Part shown: piece by piece, positions 50,248-57,964 of the stretch
How positions within the stretch are numbered: the stretch's first letter is position 1
Layout of the letters: every line of letters starts with the position of its first letter
From: Novosphingobium sp.
Lineage (GTDB): Bacteria; Pseudomonadota; Alphaproteobacteria; Sphingomonadales; Sphingomonadaceae
Assembly: GCF_030696665.1 (NCBI RefSeq)
Contig: NZ_JAUYRV010000035.1
Span: 1-64,000, forward strand
Length of the DNA: 64,000 nt
Direction of reading: 5' to 3'
The notes under the pieces: model-generated
Databases searched by the model: none
Seen by the model: only the letters and a program-made list of their open reading frames with translations
Told to the model about the DNA's origin: nothing
Position numbers and translations under genes: made by a program

Positions 50248-50991
50248 ATGCTTTCAGGCACGCCACCCCATGATCCGAACGTGTTTCGCGCGCGCCTGCG
50301 TGAACGTCTCGACCTTCTCGGCATCAGCCCACGCAAGGCCAGCCTAGCCATCGGAGCCAATCAGGGATACGTGCGAGATCTGCTCGATCCCGACAAGACA
50401 GGCGTTCCGTCAGAGGCGCGCGCCCGCGCTCTGGCGACAATTCTGGAAACCACCACCGATTGGCTGTTCGGGCGCGTGCAAACGCCGGAACAGCCCAAAA
50501 GCGAAGTGGGCTTCCTTGATGCCCGGCGCGATTGGCGTGGTGCGCCGGATGAACGCCTGCCGATCTACGGCACCGGATATTGCGATGATCTGGAAATCGA
50601 ACAGGACGGGCACTGCACCCGGATTGAACAGACCCTGTTCGATCCCACCACCACCGTCGGCATGATCGAACGCCCCGCCGCCTTGCGTTTTGCCACCGAT
50701 GCCTATGCCATCTACTTCCACGGCAGCAGCATGGAAAACCGCTTCTTTCAGGGCGAGATCGGGCTGGTCACCCCCACCCCGCCCCCGCGCAATGGCGATT
50801 TCGTGGTGGTCCAGCTGAACGATGGCAACGGCGATGATGTGGTTCACGTCCTGGTGAAACGCCTTGTCCGTACCACGTCCAGCTACGTGGAACTGGAACA
50901 GTACAACCCACCGATCATCTTCCGGGTAGAGCGCCAGCGCGTCACCCGCATGCACAAGATCCTTGGGCCGAACGAAATCTACATGAACTGA
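50248..50991 (+). CDS. Phage repressor: HTH plus S24 (LexA-like) peptidase domain
   Basis: 247 residues from the ATG at 50248. Earlier in-frame starts (50170, 50185, 50221) would place the leftward promoter and operators inside the gene. The N domain has an HTH (ISPRKASLAIGANQGYVRDLLD); the C domain is of the S24 type with YFHGSSMENRFFQGEIGLV (Ser161) and VKRLV (Lys204). I see no Ala-Gly cleavage site in the linker, so RecA-driven self-cleavage is uncertain. It should hold the two operators flanking the switch. Confidence 0.88.
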   Translation: MLSGTPPHDPNVFRARLRERLDLLGISPRKASLAIGANQGYVRDLLDPDKTGVPSEARARALATILETTTDWLFGRVQTPEQPKSEVGFLDARRDWRGAPDERLPIYGTGYCDDLEIEQDGHCTRIEQTLFDPTTTVGMIERPAALRFATDAYAIYFHGSSMENRFFQGEIGLVTPTPPPRNGDFVVVQLNDGNGDDVVHVLVKRLVRTTSSYVELEQYNPPIIFRVERQRVTRMHKILGPNEIYMN

Positions 50992-51461
50992 TTTGCCGCT
51001 ACCGGCAGGCGGCAGTCCAACAATGTCGGATCGGTCAGCGATGCGGTGATGCGCGCACAGCGCACCGTCACATCCTGACCCTTGGTCAACGCCGATGCAC
51101 GCGATCGTTCGTCCGGCAGCAGACCAGCGTTGATCGTACCGCTGCCATCGGCTGATTCTAGGGCAATGATCGGCTTACCCCCGAATCCTTCGATGATCAT
51201 TCCGGCTTTGCCGCGCACTTCCAGCACCTTGCCGTCAAAGCGATCCTTGGCCGCCAGTTCGTTTGCGGAATAGGCGGTCAGGATTTCAGCAACAGTCGCC
51301 TGCACCGCCGGTTCGGATGCCAGCTTGCCCGCCGTCTCGGCATCGTCGAACCGCTGCGCAATGCCGCCCAGCACCCACACCCCGGCCAGAACGATCACCG
51401 CGATCCCGGCCACTTTGCCACACCCGCCGCGCTTAGCGGACTCATCCTGCTGCTTTGCCAT
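50979..51461 (-). CDS. Moron: membrane-anchored OB-fold (tRNA_anti-like) protein
   Basis: 161 residues, convergent with the repressor and overlapping its end by 13 bp. A cytoplasmic start (AKQQDESAKRGGCGK), one membrane helix (VAGIAVIVLAGVWVLGGIA) and a C-terminal domain (ILTAYSANELAAKDRFDGKVLEVRGKAGMIIEG) of the OB-fold tRNA_anti-like type. ATG 51461 begins the natural N-terminus. Being placed next to the repressor it may be expressed in the lysogen. A role in superinfection exclusion is possible but unproven. Confidence 0.75.
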   Translation of the reverse strand: MAKQQDESAKRGGCGKVAGIAVIVLAGVWVLGGIAQRFDDAETAGKLASEPAVQATVAEILTAYSANELAAKDRFDGKVLEVRGKAGMIIEGFGGKPIIALESADGSGTINAGLLPDERSRASALTKGQDVTVRCARITASLTDPTLLDCRLPVAANQFM

Positions 51462-51502
51462 GGCGCAATATTGCCCAATTCCACGCGCCCGAACACCCAT
51501 GA

Positions 51503-51554
51503 TGGATAAATCCACAATTCCCACTTGACGGTGGATAAATCCATCACTTATCAT
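51503..51554 (+). promoter_or_regulatory. Rightward early promoter with two operators
   Basis: -35 TTGACG (51525-51530), -10 TATCAT (51549-51554), 18-bp spacer. TGGATAAATCCA occurs exactly at 51503-51514 (upstream of -35) and at 51532-51543 (inside the spacer). Binding there would block RNA polymerase. The early operon starts at 51578. Confidence 0.78.
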
Positions 51555-51577
51555 GGACGCCAGTTCAGGAGGCATCC

Positions 51578-51814
51578 ATGCTCAAGCAACCATCAGAATT
51601 CCCCCACCCCGGCAGCACGGCCTATGTCGCGCCCCACGGGGAACAGGTCCGCATCATCCAGACCAACGCCGATGGCAGCCACCTCGTGGCCCACCAGCGC
51701 CACCCTGCCACCCGCAGCGCCAGCGATACCTACCGCGCCGAACCCGGCACGATCTTCGCCACGCAAGAAGCCGCCATCGGCAAGCGCCCTCGCAAAAAGC
51801 GGAGGGCAGCGTGA
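51578..51814 (+). CDS. First early gene, hypothetical
   Basis: 78 residues, led by a strong AGGAGG (51567-51572). The product (LKQPSEFPHPGSTAYVAPHG ... ending KRPRKKRRAA) has a beta-rich middle and a very basic tail, which could touch nucleic acid. It is the first gene after the repressed rightward promoter, so it should be made very early on induction. No family recognised. Confidence 0.68.
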   Translation: MLKQPSEFPHPGSTAYVAPHGEQVRIIQTNADGSHLVAHQRHPATRSASDTYRAEPGTIFATQEAAIGKRPRKKRRAA

Positions 51815-52149
51815 TGAACCGCCCCTTCATGTTTCGCGATCCCATCGCCGCCAAGGCTGGCCCGGCAAAACTCGATCTCTGGCTGGATTTCAGCGGCTCG
51901 CAAGTGCTGCTCTGCGCCCGCCACGAAGGCGATGATGCAGAGCAGAACCTTGCCGTCATCGGCTTCGATGAAGAGGACGGAAATCTCTACATCCAATCCC
52001 TTCCGCTGATGCCCGGCCGCAAGGATGGCCACGGCGATCGCGTGCGTAATCTGCGGAGGCTGCTGCCCGACGGTCGCCTGATCGAACTGCAAGCCGGTGA
52101 GATTTCTGACGTCGTAAAATCCACCGAACCCGAAGGCACGGAAGCATGA
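51814..52149 (+). CDS. Early hypothetical protein
   Basis: 111 residues, its ATG sharing a base with the previous stop (TGATG). Soluble, acidic C-terminus (GEISDVVKSTEPEGTEA), with LDLWLDFSGSQVLLCARHEGDDAEQNLAVIGFDEEDG suggesting a small alpha/beta fold. No known motif. Confidence 0.65.
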   Translation: MNRPFMFRDPIAAKAGPAKLDLWLDFSGSQVLLCARHEGDDAEQNLAVIGFDEEDGNLYIQSLPLMPGRKDGHGDRVRNLRRLLPDGRLIELQAGEISDVVKSTEPEGTEA

Positions 52150-52664
52150 CCGCGGCCGTCACCCAGCTCCCCATCACCACCATCGCCACCATCGCCGCAG
52201 CGGAATACCGCAAGCGCCAGCAGCGCGGCCAGCAGATCGTGCGCAACCGCGGCATGTCGATTGCCGAGGCCACGCGCCACTTGCGCCCTTGGCTGGCCAT
52301 CGCCTGCCTGTGCGGTGCCGATCTGGCCGAACTCGCGCAGCTGCTCGAAGATCGCCGCGCCGTGGTCAAGTCGCCCGGAGACCGGCGGCATGGAGCCGAA
52401 GGCGACATTAGCCCGGTCGACCAACAAGAACGCGAGGCACGCTGGATCGTCGCTGAAGACGTCTGCCCGCGTGAACACTGGGTGCCCATCCTCGCCGCCG
52501 CGCGTGACGATGCATTCAACCGCTATCTCGCCGCAGCAGACGACGCCGCGCTCACCAGCGCCGCCGCCGCCCTGCAACGCATCTGCCTGCACTTGGCATA
52601 CGATATCAACGGCCACCACGTGCCCGCCTATCAAGCTGCAGTGCTTCAGAAAGATGCCGCCTGA
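52146..52664 (+). CDS. Early hypothetical protein, helical
   Basis: 172 residues, mainly helical (TIAAAEYRKRQQRGQQIVRNRGMSIAEATRHLRPWLAIACLCGADL). ATGA overlap with the previous gene. A cysteine-bearing helix (CLCGADLAELAQLLED) is notable, but there is no motif I can name. Confidence 0.65.
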   Translation: MTAAVTQLPITTIATIAAAEYRKRQQRGQQIVRNRGMSIAEATRHLRPWLAIACLCGADLAELAQLLEDRRAVVKSPGDRRHGAEGDISPVDQQEREARWIVAEDVCPREHWVPILAAARDDAFNRYLAAADDAALTSAAAALQRICLHLAYDINGHHVPAYQAAVLQKDAA

Positions 52665-52870
52665 TGCGCGCGCGAACCCAATCACAAACAACGCCACGGC
52701 CCTCCTTCCCCGCACCCTTTTCGCACGATGATGAAGACATCACCGATCTGCTTCGCCGCGACATGGCACGCCACGCGCAGGAACTGCCATTCCTGCTGGT
52801 CTGCGTTCCCGCAGCCATCGTCGGCGGCGCATGGCTGCTCGGCCTTGTCGCGCTGGTGCTAACCCCATGA
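52664..52870 (+). CDS. Early membrane protein 1 (68 residues)
   Basis: A basic N-terminus, then DDEDITDLLRRDMARHAQEL and one hydrophobic helix (FLLVCVPAAIVGGAWLLGLVALVL). It starts at the base where the previous gene stops and overlaps the next gene by 4 bp. First of three consecutive tiny membrane proteins. Confidence 0.65.
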   Translation: MRARTQSQTTPRPSFPAPFSHDDEDITDLLRRDMARHAQELPFLLVCVPAAIVGGAWLLGLVALVLTP

Positions 52871-52986
52871 TCCATCCCGCGCCCCCACCGCCGCCATCGC
52901 GCGCGCAACTGTTCCGACAGTTCGCCCTGCCCCTCGCGGCACTGGCGCTGGGCGCGGCCCTGTTCATCCGCACCGCGTTCTTCTGA
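52867..52986 (+). CDS. Early membrane protein 2 (39 residues)
   Basis: A very short gene with an ATGA overlap with the previous stop. MIHPAPPPPPSRAQLFRQ is followed by one hydrophobic helix (FALPLAALALGAALFI) and ends RTAFF. Overlap coupling is the main support. Function unknown. Confidence 0.55.
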   Translation: MIHPAPPPPPSRAQLFRQFALPLAALALGAALFIRTAFF

Positions 52987-52997
52987 AAGCAACCGCC

Positions 52998-53144
52998 ATG
53001 ACGCCCACTTCCATCATTGGCCATTCCACCACAGCCCTGATCGTCGTCGGGGCAACCATGCTGCTGATCGGCCTGAACATCGGTTTCCTGCTGGGCGCGA
53101 TGTGGCGGGCATTCTTTCCAGCCACAACCGGAGTCGATCAATGA
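52998..53144 (+). CDS. Early membrane protein 3 (48 residues)
   Basis: One long hydrophobic stretch (TALIVVGATMLLIGLNIGFLLGAMW) with a short tail (FPATTGVDQ). It starts 11 bp after the previous stop and its own stop overlaps the ParB-like start (ATGA). Function unknown; three such proteins in a row may form a membrane complex. Confidence 0.58.
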   Translation: MTPTSIIGHSTTALIVVGATMLLIGLNIGFLLGAMWRAFFPATTGVDQ

Positions 53145-54274
53145 CCGCTCCCGCCACCCCCAAAATACAAATAGGCCCCCAGATCGGCGCGCCGTCGAGC
53201 CTTGAAAACGTGCCGGTCGGTCGGCTTGCGGTCGATGCCACGTACCAGCGCGCAACCGACAGTGCGCAATCGCGGCGCATCATCGCGGGCATGGTGAAGG
53301 AATGGAACTGGGCGCTGTGTCAGCCCCTGGTTGTTTCGCGCCGCGATGATGGCGCACTGCTGATCTTGGATGGCCAGCACCGCCATGCCGGGGCCGTGGC
53401 GCGCGGAGACATTCCGTATTTGCCATGCTCGATCCTGTCATCGCTCGATCTGAAGGGCGAGGCAAAGACCTTTGTCGATCTGAACACACGGCGGCAGAAG
53501 CTGTCCCAACCACAGGTTTTCCACGGCATGCTGGCCGCTGGCGATGAGCAGGCCAAGGCCGTACTGGATCTGATCGAGCATTCGGGCTGGCGGCTTGCCC
53601 GCACCAAGAATACCGGCATCTGGAAACCCGGGGATCTGGAATGCGCCCCCGCGCTGGTCACTATCTATGCCACGAAAGGCGCTGCGCATGTCAGCTTCGC
53701 CCTGAACACTCTGCGCGCTGCCTATCCAGAAACTGCCGTGCGCCAATCGTCCACCTTGCTCCATTCGCTGGTCAGCCTGTTCGATGATCTGCCCAATGAT
53801 CCGGTGCCTCTGGCCGATCTGATCACCGCCATCGGCGAAGTCGATCCCGATCTGTGGCTAAGCCGTGGCCTGATCTACCGCGCCAGTCACCCGGCCCTGA
53901 CCCGCCACGCCGCCATCGCCGCCACCATGCTGCTGGCAGCCAAGGGCGAAGAACCACCCGCGGCCCGGCCTGTAACCTTAGCGCCGGTTACGCGCATAGA
54001 CGCCAGCCTGTTCCCGCCCAGTGCGCTGGCTCCATTGCCAAAACTTGCATCACCTGCACCAGCCAAGGCTCCCGGCATGACGCCGCAAGGCGGCATTAGC
54101 GGAGCCGTGCCTCTCGACCGAAGGTCGACGGCAAAGACTCCTCCCGGCAAACGGGAAGCCTTCGCCTTCGACACCACCGGCAAAGGCTGGTGCGGCCAGT
54201 GCGATCAACGGGTCAGCCGCGAAAAGGCCAGCGCCTGCGCAGACCGCTTCTGCCACGCCCGCCCCCACACCTGA
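53141..54274 (+). CDS. ParB/DGQHR-like protein with C-terminal zinc knuckle
   Basis: 377 residues from the ATG at 53141. The N-terminal domain has VPVGRLAVDATYQR, then LLILDGQHRHAGAVARGD, the DGQHR-type nucleotide/DNA-binding motif of ParB-fold proteins (DUF6551-like), with TFVDLNTRRQKLSQPQ. A proline/alanine linker leads to a cysteine-rich end (GWCGQCDQRVSREKASACADRFC), a likely zinc site. ParB-like folds bind or cut DNA and can hydrolyse CTP; the activity here is unknown. A second ParB-like gene follows. Confidence 0.75.
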   Translation: MTAPATPKIQIGPQIGAPSSLENVPVGRLAVDATYQRATDSAQSRRIIAGMVKEWNWALCQPLVVSRRDDGALLILDGQHRHAGAVARGDIPYLPCSILSSLDLKGEAKTFVDLNTRRQKLSQPQVFHGMLAAGDEQAKAVLDLIEHSGWRLARTKNTGIWKPGDLECAPALVTIYATKGAAHVSFALNTLRAAYPETAVRQSSTLLHSLVSLFDDLPNDPVPLADLITAIGEVDPDLWLSRGLIYRASHPALTRHAAIAATMLLAAKGEEPPAARPVTLAPVTRIDASLFPPSALAPLPKLASPAPAKAPGMTPQGGISGAVPLDRRSTAKTPPGKREAFAFDTTGKGWCGQCDQRVSREKASACADRFCHARPHT

Positions 54275-54284
54275 TTCCCCTTTC

Positions 54285-54320
54285 CGTCAGCCCGGACTTG
54301 ATCCGGGCCTGGGCTTTCTT
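54285..54320. repeat. Palindromic repeat, family A copy 5
   Basis: CGTCAGCCCGGACTTGATCCGGGCCTGGGC then TTTCTT. It fills the gap between the two ParB-like genes. Confidence 0.75.
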
Positions 54321-54342
54321 CCTTCTGCCAAGGACTCCCACC

Positions 54343-55785
54343 ATGTCCATCACCACCCTACCCCTGAACAAGCTGCTGCTGTCCGATCTGAACGTGCGCC
54401 ACACCGAACGCGATGCCGATATCGCGGCCTTGGCCGAAGACATCGCCGCGCGCGGTCTGAAGCAGAACCTCGTCGTCGTCCCTGCCCACTGGACCACCAG
54501 CAATGTGGACGAAGCTGAAGGCAAAAACCGCTGGGCCGACAAGTTCGAAGTCATCGCCGGTGGCCGTCGCTATCAGGCCATGCAGCTGCTGGCCGCAGAC
54601 GGACGCCTGCCCGAAGATCACCCCGTCCCGGTAATGGTCGAAGAGCGTGACCAGGCCAGCGAAACCAGCCTGTCGGAAAACCTGCACAAGGTCGCCATGA
54701 ACCCGGCCGACGAATTCGCCGCCTTCAAGGCCATCGTCGATCAGCGCATGTCGCCAAAGCACAGCGAAAGCGAAAGCGCCGCCGTGGCCTACACCGCCAG
54801 ACGCTTCGGCGCCACCGTCCGCCACGTCGAAGGCCGCCTGCGCCTGGCCACGCTCTGCCCCGAAGTGCTGGACGCGCTGCGCGCCAATGCCATCACGCTC
54901 GACATTGCCAAGGCCTATGCCGGCACGTCAGACCACGAAGTGCAGCGCACCGTGTTCAACGCGGTGAAGAAGACGCCCTACACCCTGACCGCCAAGGACA
55001 TCCGCAATCGCCTGCGCGGCGTCACTTGCTCGCTTGACGATCACCGCATGGAATTCGTCGGCCAGATTGCCTACCGCGCTGCCGGTGGCCGCATCGAAAC
55101 CGAGATGTTCATGGGCAGCGAAGGCGAACAGCGCGTGCTCGATGTGGCCCTGCTGGAAAAGCTGGCCAATGAAAAGGGCAGCGAACTCGCGCAGAACATG
55201 GCCAAGGCTGATGGCTGGAAGGAAGGCCGGTTCACCCTGAACAGCGCCTACACGGTGAAAAAGCCCGAAGGCTTCTCACTCACCTATCACAGCGCCGATC
55301 AGGTATCGAAAACGAAGCGCAAGAAGTGCATCGCCATCTATGGCATGGACGGTGACGGGATCAGCATCGAAGCCTTCTTCGCGCCTGCCACCCCGGCAGA
55401 GCCTGCGCCACAGCACGACTGGGAAGCCGAACGCCGCGAAAGCGCCCGCAACTATCACATCGGTCTGCGCGCCGCACGCCTCGCCGTTCCGCAGCTGACT
55501 GGCGGCCTGCTCAAAGGGACCGAACTGGACGGCCATACCTTCTGGCCGAAGTACCAGCCCCGCATGGTCGAAGAAGATCCCGACGACGAAAACTTCATGC
55601 TCGTCGCCATCCAGATCCGCGTGCCAGTGGCCGACATCGAGGCCCACCGCGAAGAAGCCACCCGCCTGATAGACGAAGAAGCCGCCGAAGCCGAACGCGC
55701 CGAAGCGGAACGCATCGCCAAACTCGCCGAAGAATTCCCCGATCACGTCAAACCGATCGAAGAACCCGAAGACGCAGAGGCCTGA
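54343..55785 (+). CDS. ParB/RepB-like nuclease-domain protein
   Basis: 480 residues from ATG 54343. The start (LPLNKLLLSDLNVRHTERDADIAALAEDIAARGLKQNLVV) is the ParB N domain; GGRRYQAMQLL and DQASETSLSENLHKVAMNPADEFAAF are its GxRRxxA and ENxxR-like motifs. A KorB-like HTH follows (YTARRFGATVRHVEGRLRLATL). Plasmid-type ParB relatives in phages often modulate partition or host DNA; this version lacks a ParA partner. It probably controls replication or host takeover, but this is inference. Confidence 0.82.
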   Translation: MSITTLPLNKLLLSDLNVRHTERDADIAALAEDIAARGLKQNLVVVPAHWTTSNVDEAEGKNRWADKFEVIAGGRRYQAMQLLAADGRLPEDHPVPVMVEERDQASETSLSENLHKVAMNPADEFAAFKAIVDQRMSPKHSESESAAVAYTARRFGATVRHVEGRLRLATLCPEVLDALRANAITLDIAKAYAGTSDHEVQRTVFNAVKKTPYTLTAKDIRNRLRGVTCSLDDHRMEFVGQIAYRAAGGRIETEMFMGSEGEQRVLDVALLEKLANEKGSELAQNMAKADGWKEGRFTLNSAYTVKKPEGFSLTYHSADQVSKTKRKKCIAIYGMDGDGISIEAFFAPATPAEPAPQHDWEAERRESARNYHIGLRAARLAVPQLTGGLLKGTELDGHTFWPKYQPRMVEEDPDDENFMLVAIQIRVPVADIEAHREEATRLIDEEAAEAERAEAERIAKLAEEFPDHVKPIEEPEDAEA

Positions 55786-55788
55786 CCG

Positions 55789-56289
55789 ATGACCAGCACA
55801 ACACCCGGAACCCGCAGCTTCTTCCTGAACGACTTCAGCGACGAAACCGTGCCCTGCGAACCCACGCTCGAAGGCTGGGCACAATGGCTGGCAGAGCCAG
55901 ATCTGGATGACGGCTATTGGCAAGGCGATGCCGAATTCCCGATCGACGGTTCAGCCTACAAATCGTCCGCCATACTCTGGTCCGAAGACATCATAGCACG
56001 CAAGAACGATGGCCGCTGGACTCTCTCCCGGCCCATCCACCCGGAAGAAACCTTCTTCGCTGTTCGCTTTGGTCCGGGCGCGGGCTGGGATGCCGACAAC
56101 ATCATCTACATCGGCGAAAGCGAGACGCGCCACCAAGACTTTTGCGCGGAACTGGCAGAGCTGCTGGGCGATAGCGACGAGATCTCCGACGGCGAAGAAT
56201 ACATCGCCGTCGGCCGCGTGGAAGGCAACTGGATCGTCACCTTCCACGCAGGCCCGCCGCCAACCTGCACAGCAGAGCGGAGCAACTGA
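55789..56289 (+). CDS. Early acidic hypothetical protein
   Basis: 166 residues, very acidic (DFSDETVPCEPTLEGWAQWL; LLGDSDEISDGEEY), with tryptophans and beta-like spacing. It begins 3 bp after the ParB-like gene. Small acidic early proteins sometimes mimic DNA (anti-restriction), which is a speculation here. Confidence 0.62.
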   Translation: MTSTTPGTRSFFLNDFSDETVPCEPTLEGWAQWLAEPDLDDGYWQGDAEFPIDGSAYKSSAILWSEDIIARKNDGRWTLSRPIHPEETFFAVRFGPGAGWDADNIIYIGESETRHQDFCAELAELLGDSDEISDGEEYIAVGRVEGNWIVTFHAGPPPTCTAERSN

Positions 56290-56513
56290 TGGCCTACAAC
56301 GCCAAGCCCTGGCTGCGTCGGGTCGCCGCTGCATCGGTCTCCGGCATGTCTGATCGCATAGTCGAAGAACGCGGCTTCCAGATCATGCTGGACTCGATGC
56401 GCGCCGCCTACATCGCCCGCCATCCAGACAGCCCCCTCGCGATTGCACACCGCCCCACAACCCCCGTCACCCCGGACTTGATCCGGGGTCCAGCTTCTTC
56501 GGAGCAACGCTGA
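56289..56513 (+). CDS. Small early protein with repeat-encoded C-terminus
   Basis: 74 residues. The N part (AYNAKPWLRRVAAASVSGMSDRIVEERGFQIMLDSMRAAYIARHPD) is basic and helical; the end (PVTPDLIRGPASSEQR) is encoded by a family A repeat. ATG overlaps the previous stop by one base. Function unknown. Confidence 0.55.
   Translation: MAYNAKPWLRRVAAASVSGMSDRIVEERGFQIMLDSMRAAYIARHPDSPLAIAHRPTTPVTPDLIRGPASSEQR
56465..56500. repeat. Palindromic repeat, family A copy 6
   Basis: CGTCACCCCGGACTTGATCCGGGGTCCAGC then TTCTT at the 3' end of 56289-56513, giving the peptide VTPDLIRGP. Confidence 0.8.
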
Positions 56514-56737
56514 TGGCCCGCCAACGCGCCAACCCGCACAATGCGGACACCCCTGAACACGTGCTCTATCGCCGCTGGAAACTGTCCGAAACGCGCGCGC
56601 TGGCATTGCGGCAGCAGGCAGATACTCTGGCCACCGAAGCCGGAGCCGAACAGGCAAGGGCAGACCACTATGCCAAGGCACTGGACGCGCTGGGCCACCC
56701 GGTCACGCCGCGCTTGCTGGAAGGTCCAAAGCCATGA
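56513..56737 (+). CDS. Small coiled-coil early protein
   Basis: 74 residues: HVLYRRWKLSETRALALRQQADTLATEAGAEQARADHYAKALDAL is a single charged helix with heptad-like spacing. It shares one base with the previous stop and overlaps the nuclease start by 4 bp. Function unknown. Confidence 0.6.
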   Translation: MARQRANPHNADTPEHVLYRRWKLSETRALALRQQADTLATEAGAEQARADHYAKALDALGHPVTPRLLEGPKP

Positions 56738-57102
56738 TCACCGCCCTAACCCTCGCCGCCGCGATGTGCGTCACCCCCACCGTCCACGATGGTGACTCCA
56801 TCCGCTGCGGCACCGAACGCATCCGGCTGTTGAACATCGATGCGCCCGAGCTGCGCGGATCGAGCCGGTGCAGCCCTTCATCGCAGCGCCGCCTCGCGCG
56901 CAGCCGCAACCCTGCATGGTGCGATCCGGCCAAGGCCATCGCCGCCCGCGATGCCCTGCGCGCGTTTCTGGCGGGCGGGCGCGTCATCATCCAGCGCCAG
57001 GGCAAGGACACCTATGGCCGCACCCTCGCCCGCGTCACCGTGAACGGCCGCGACGCCGGGCAACACCTGATCACCCTCGGCCTTGCAAGGAAATGGCGAT
57101 GA
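56734..57102 (+). CDS. Thermonuclease-like (SNase) protein
   Basis: 122 residues with a staphylococcal-nuclease domain: VHDGDSIRCGTERIRLLNIDAPEL (Asp and Arg positions of the active site), then IQRQGKDTYGRTLARVTVNG and the end QHLITLGLARKW. The N-terminus (ITALTLAAAMC) is short and hydrophobic, possibly a weak signal peptide. The cysteines may pair. Such enzymes cut DNA or RNA with calcium. It could break down host nucleic acid or act at entry. Confidence 0.85.
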   Translation: MITALTLAAAMCVTPTVHDGDSIRCGTERIRLLNIDAPELRGSSRCSPSSQRRLARSRNPAWCDPAKAIAARDALRAFLAGGRVIIQRQGKDTYGRTLARVTVNGRDAGQHLITLGLARKWR

Positions 57103-57344
57103 GCAGCGTGCCGATTCTGTATGGCCCCGATTTTTACAGCGGCCCGCCATATGAGCGTGAAAAGCGGCACAGGTCGATCATCTGCGCAAAGTGTGCCCCG
57201 ATCATTGTCACCCCTGAACGTCTGGCTGAATGCATAGACTGGGAAGGCACAGTGAAGAGCTGGGATGCAGTGCGTCTCATCGAACGGTTGATCCAAGAAG
57301 CGGAGCAAATGGCTGTCGCCAAGACACTGGGTCTTGAACCTTGA
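57099..57344 (+). CDS. Early hypothetical protein (81 residues)
   Basis: Starts in an ATGA overlap with the nuclease stop (an ATG two codons earlier is possible). The N part (YGPDFYSGPPYEREKRHRSIICAKCAPIIV) has a CxxC-like pair, followed by a helix (VRLIERLIQEAEQMAVAKTLG). Function unknown. Confidence 0.6.
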   Translation: MSSVPILYGPDFYSGPPYEREKRHRSIICAKCAPIIVTPERLAECIDWEGTVKSWDAVRLIERLIQEAEQMAVAKTLGLEP

Positions 57345-57964
57345 CCAACCCCCTGCCACCCGGCCCCTTCGCCCTGATCTACGCCGATCCACCCTGGCAG
57401 ACCGTGTCGTGGAACGGCGCGCACCGCACGCCCACATCAAAACGGCAGGCCGATCACTACGCCACCATGTCCGCCGCCGATCTGAAGGCCATGCCCGTCG
57501 CCTCGATCGCGGCGAAGAACGCGCATCTGGCCATGTGGGTCATCGGCAGCCATCTGGATCAGGCGCTGGATCTTGGCTGCGCGTGGGGCTTCACCTACGT
57601 CACCGATCTGTTCGTCTGGGCAAAGCAGCGCCAGCTCAAGCCCAACCAGGTCGATATGTTCACCGATGATGTCCCGCCCGCCCCGCTAGGCATGGGCAAG
57701 CACACGCGCAAGCAGGCCGAAACCTGCCTGCTGTTCAAACGCGGCAAGGGCCTGCGCGTGCTCGATCACAGCGTGGCCCAGCTGATCGTCGAACCCCGCC
57801 GCGAACACAGCCGCAAACCCGATCGCGTCTATGGTGATCTTGAAAAGCTGTACGGATATCACCCCCGCGTGGAACTCTTCGCCCGCTCCACCCGCGAAGG
57901 CTGGTCCAGCTGGGGGAATCAAGTCGGCAAGTTGGGTGAAGCGGCGAAGGATCAGGCCGCATGA
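57341..57964 (+). CDS. MT-A70-family DNA N6-adenine methyltransferase
   Basis: 207 residues from a TTG overlapping the previous stop. DPPW (16-19) is the catalytic motif of MT-A70 enzymes, followed by YATMSAADLKAMPV, HLAMWVIGSHLDQALDLGCAWGFTYVTDLFVW, the GKHTRKQAETCLLFKRGKG block and HSRKPDRVYGDLEKLY near the end. The family methylates adenine at N6. Phages use it to protect DNA from restriction or to change regulation. There is no restriction partner. Confidence 0.92.
   Translation: MTNPLPPGPFALIYADPPWQTVSWNGAHRTPTSKRQADHYATMSAADLKAMPVASIAAKNAHLAMWVIGSHLDQALDLGCAWGFTYVTDLFVWAKQRQLKPNQVDMFTDDVPPAPLGMGKHTRKQAETCLLFKRGKGLRVLDHSVAQLIVEPRREHSRKPDRVYGDLEKLYGYHPRVELFARSTREGWSSWGNQVGKLGEAAKDQAA

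Noticed and set aside
57341..57964. Restriction-modification system
   Set aside because: The methyltransferase has no restriction endonuclease beside it; a solitary phage enzyme is more likely.
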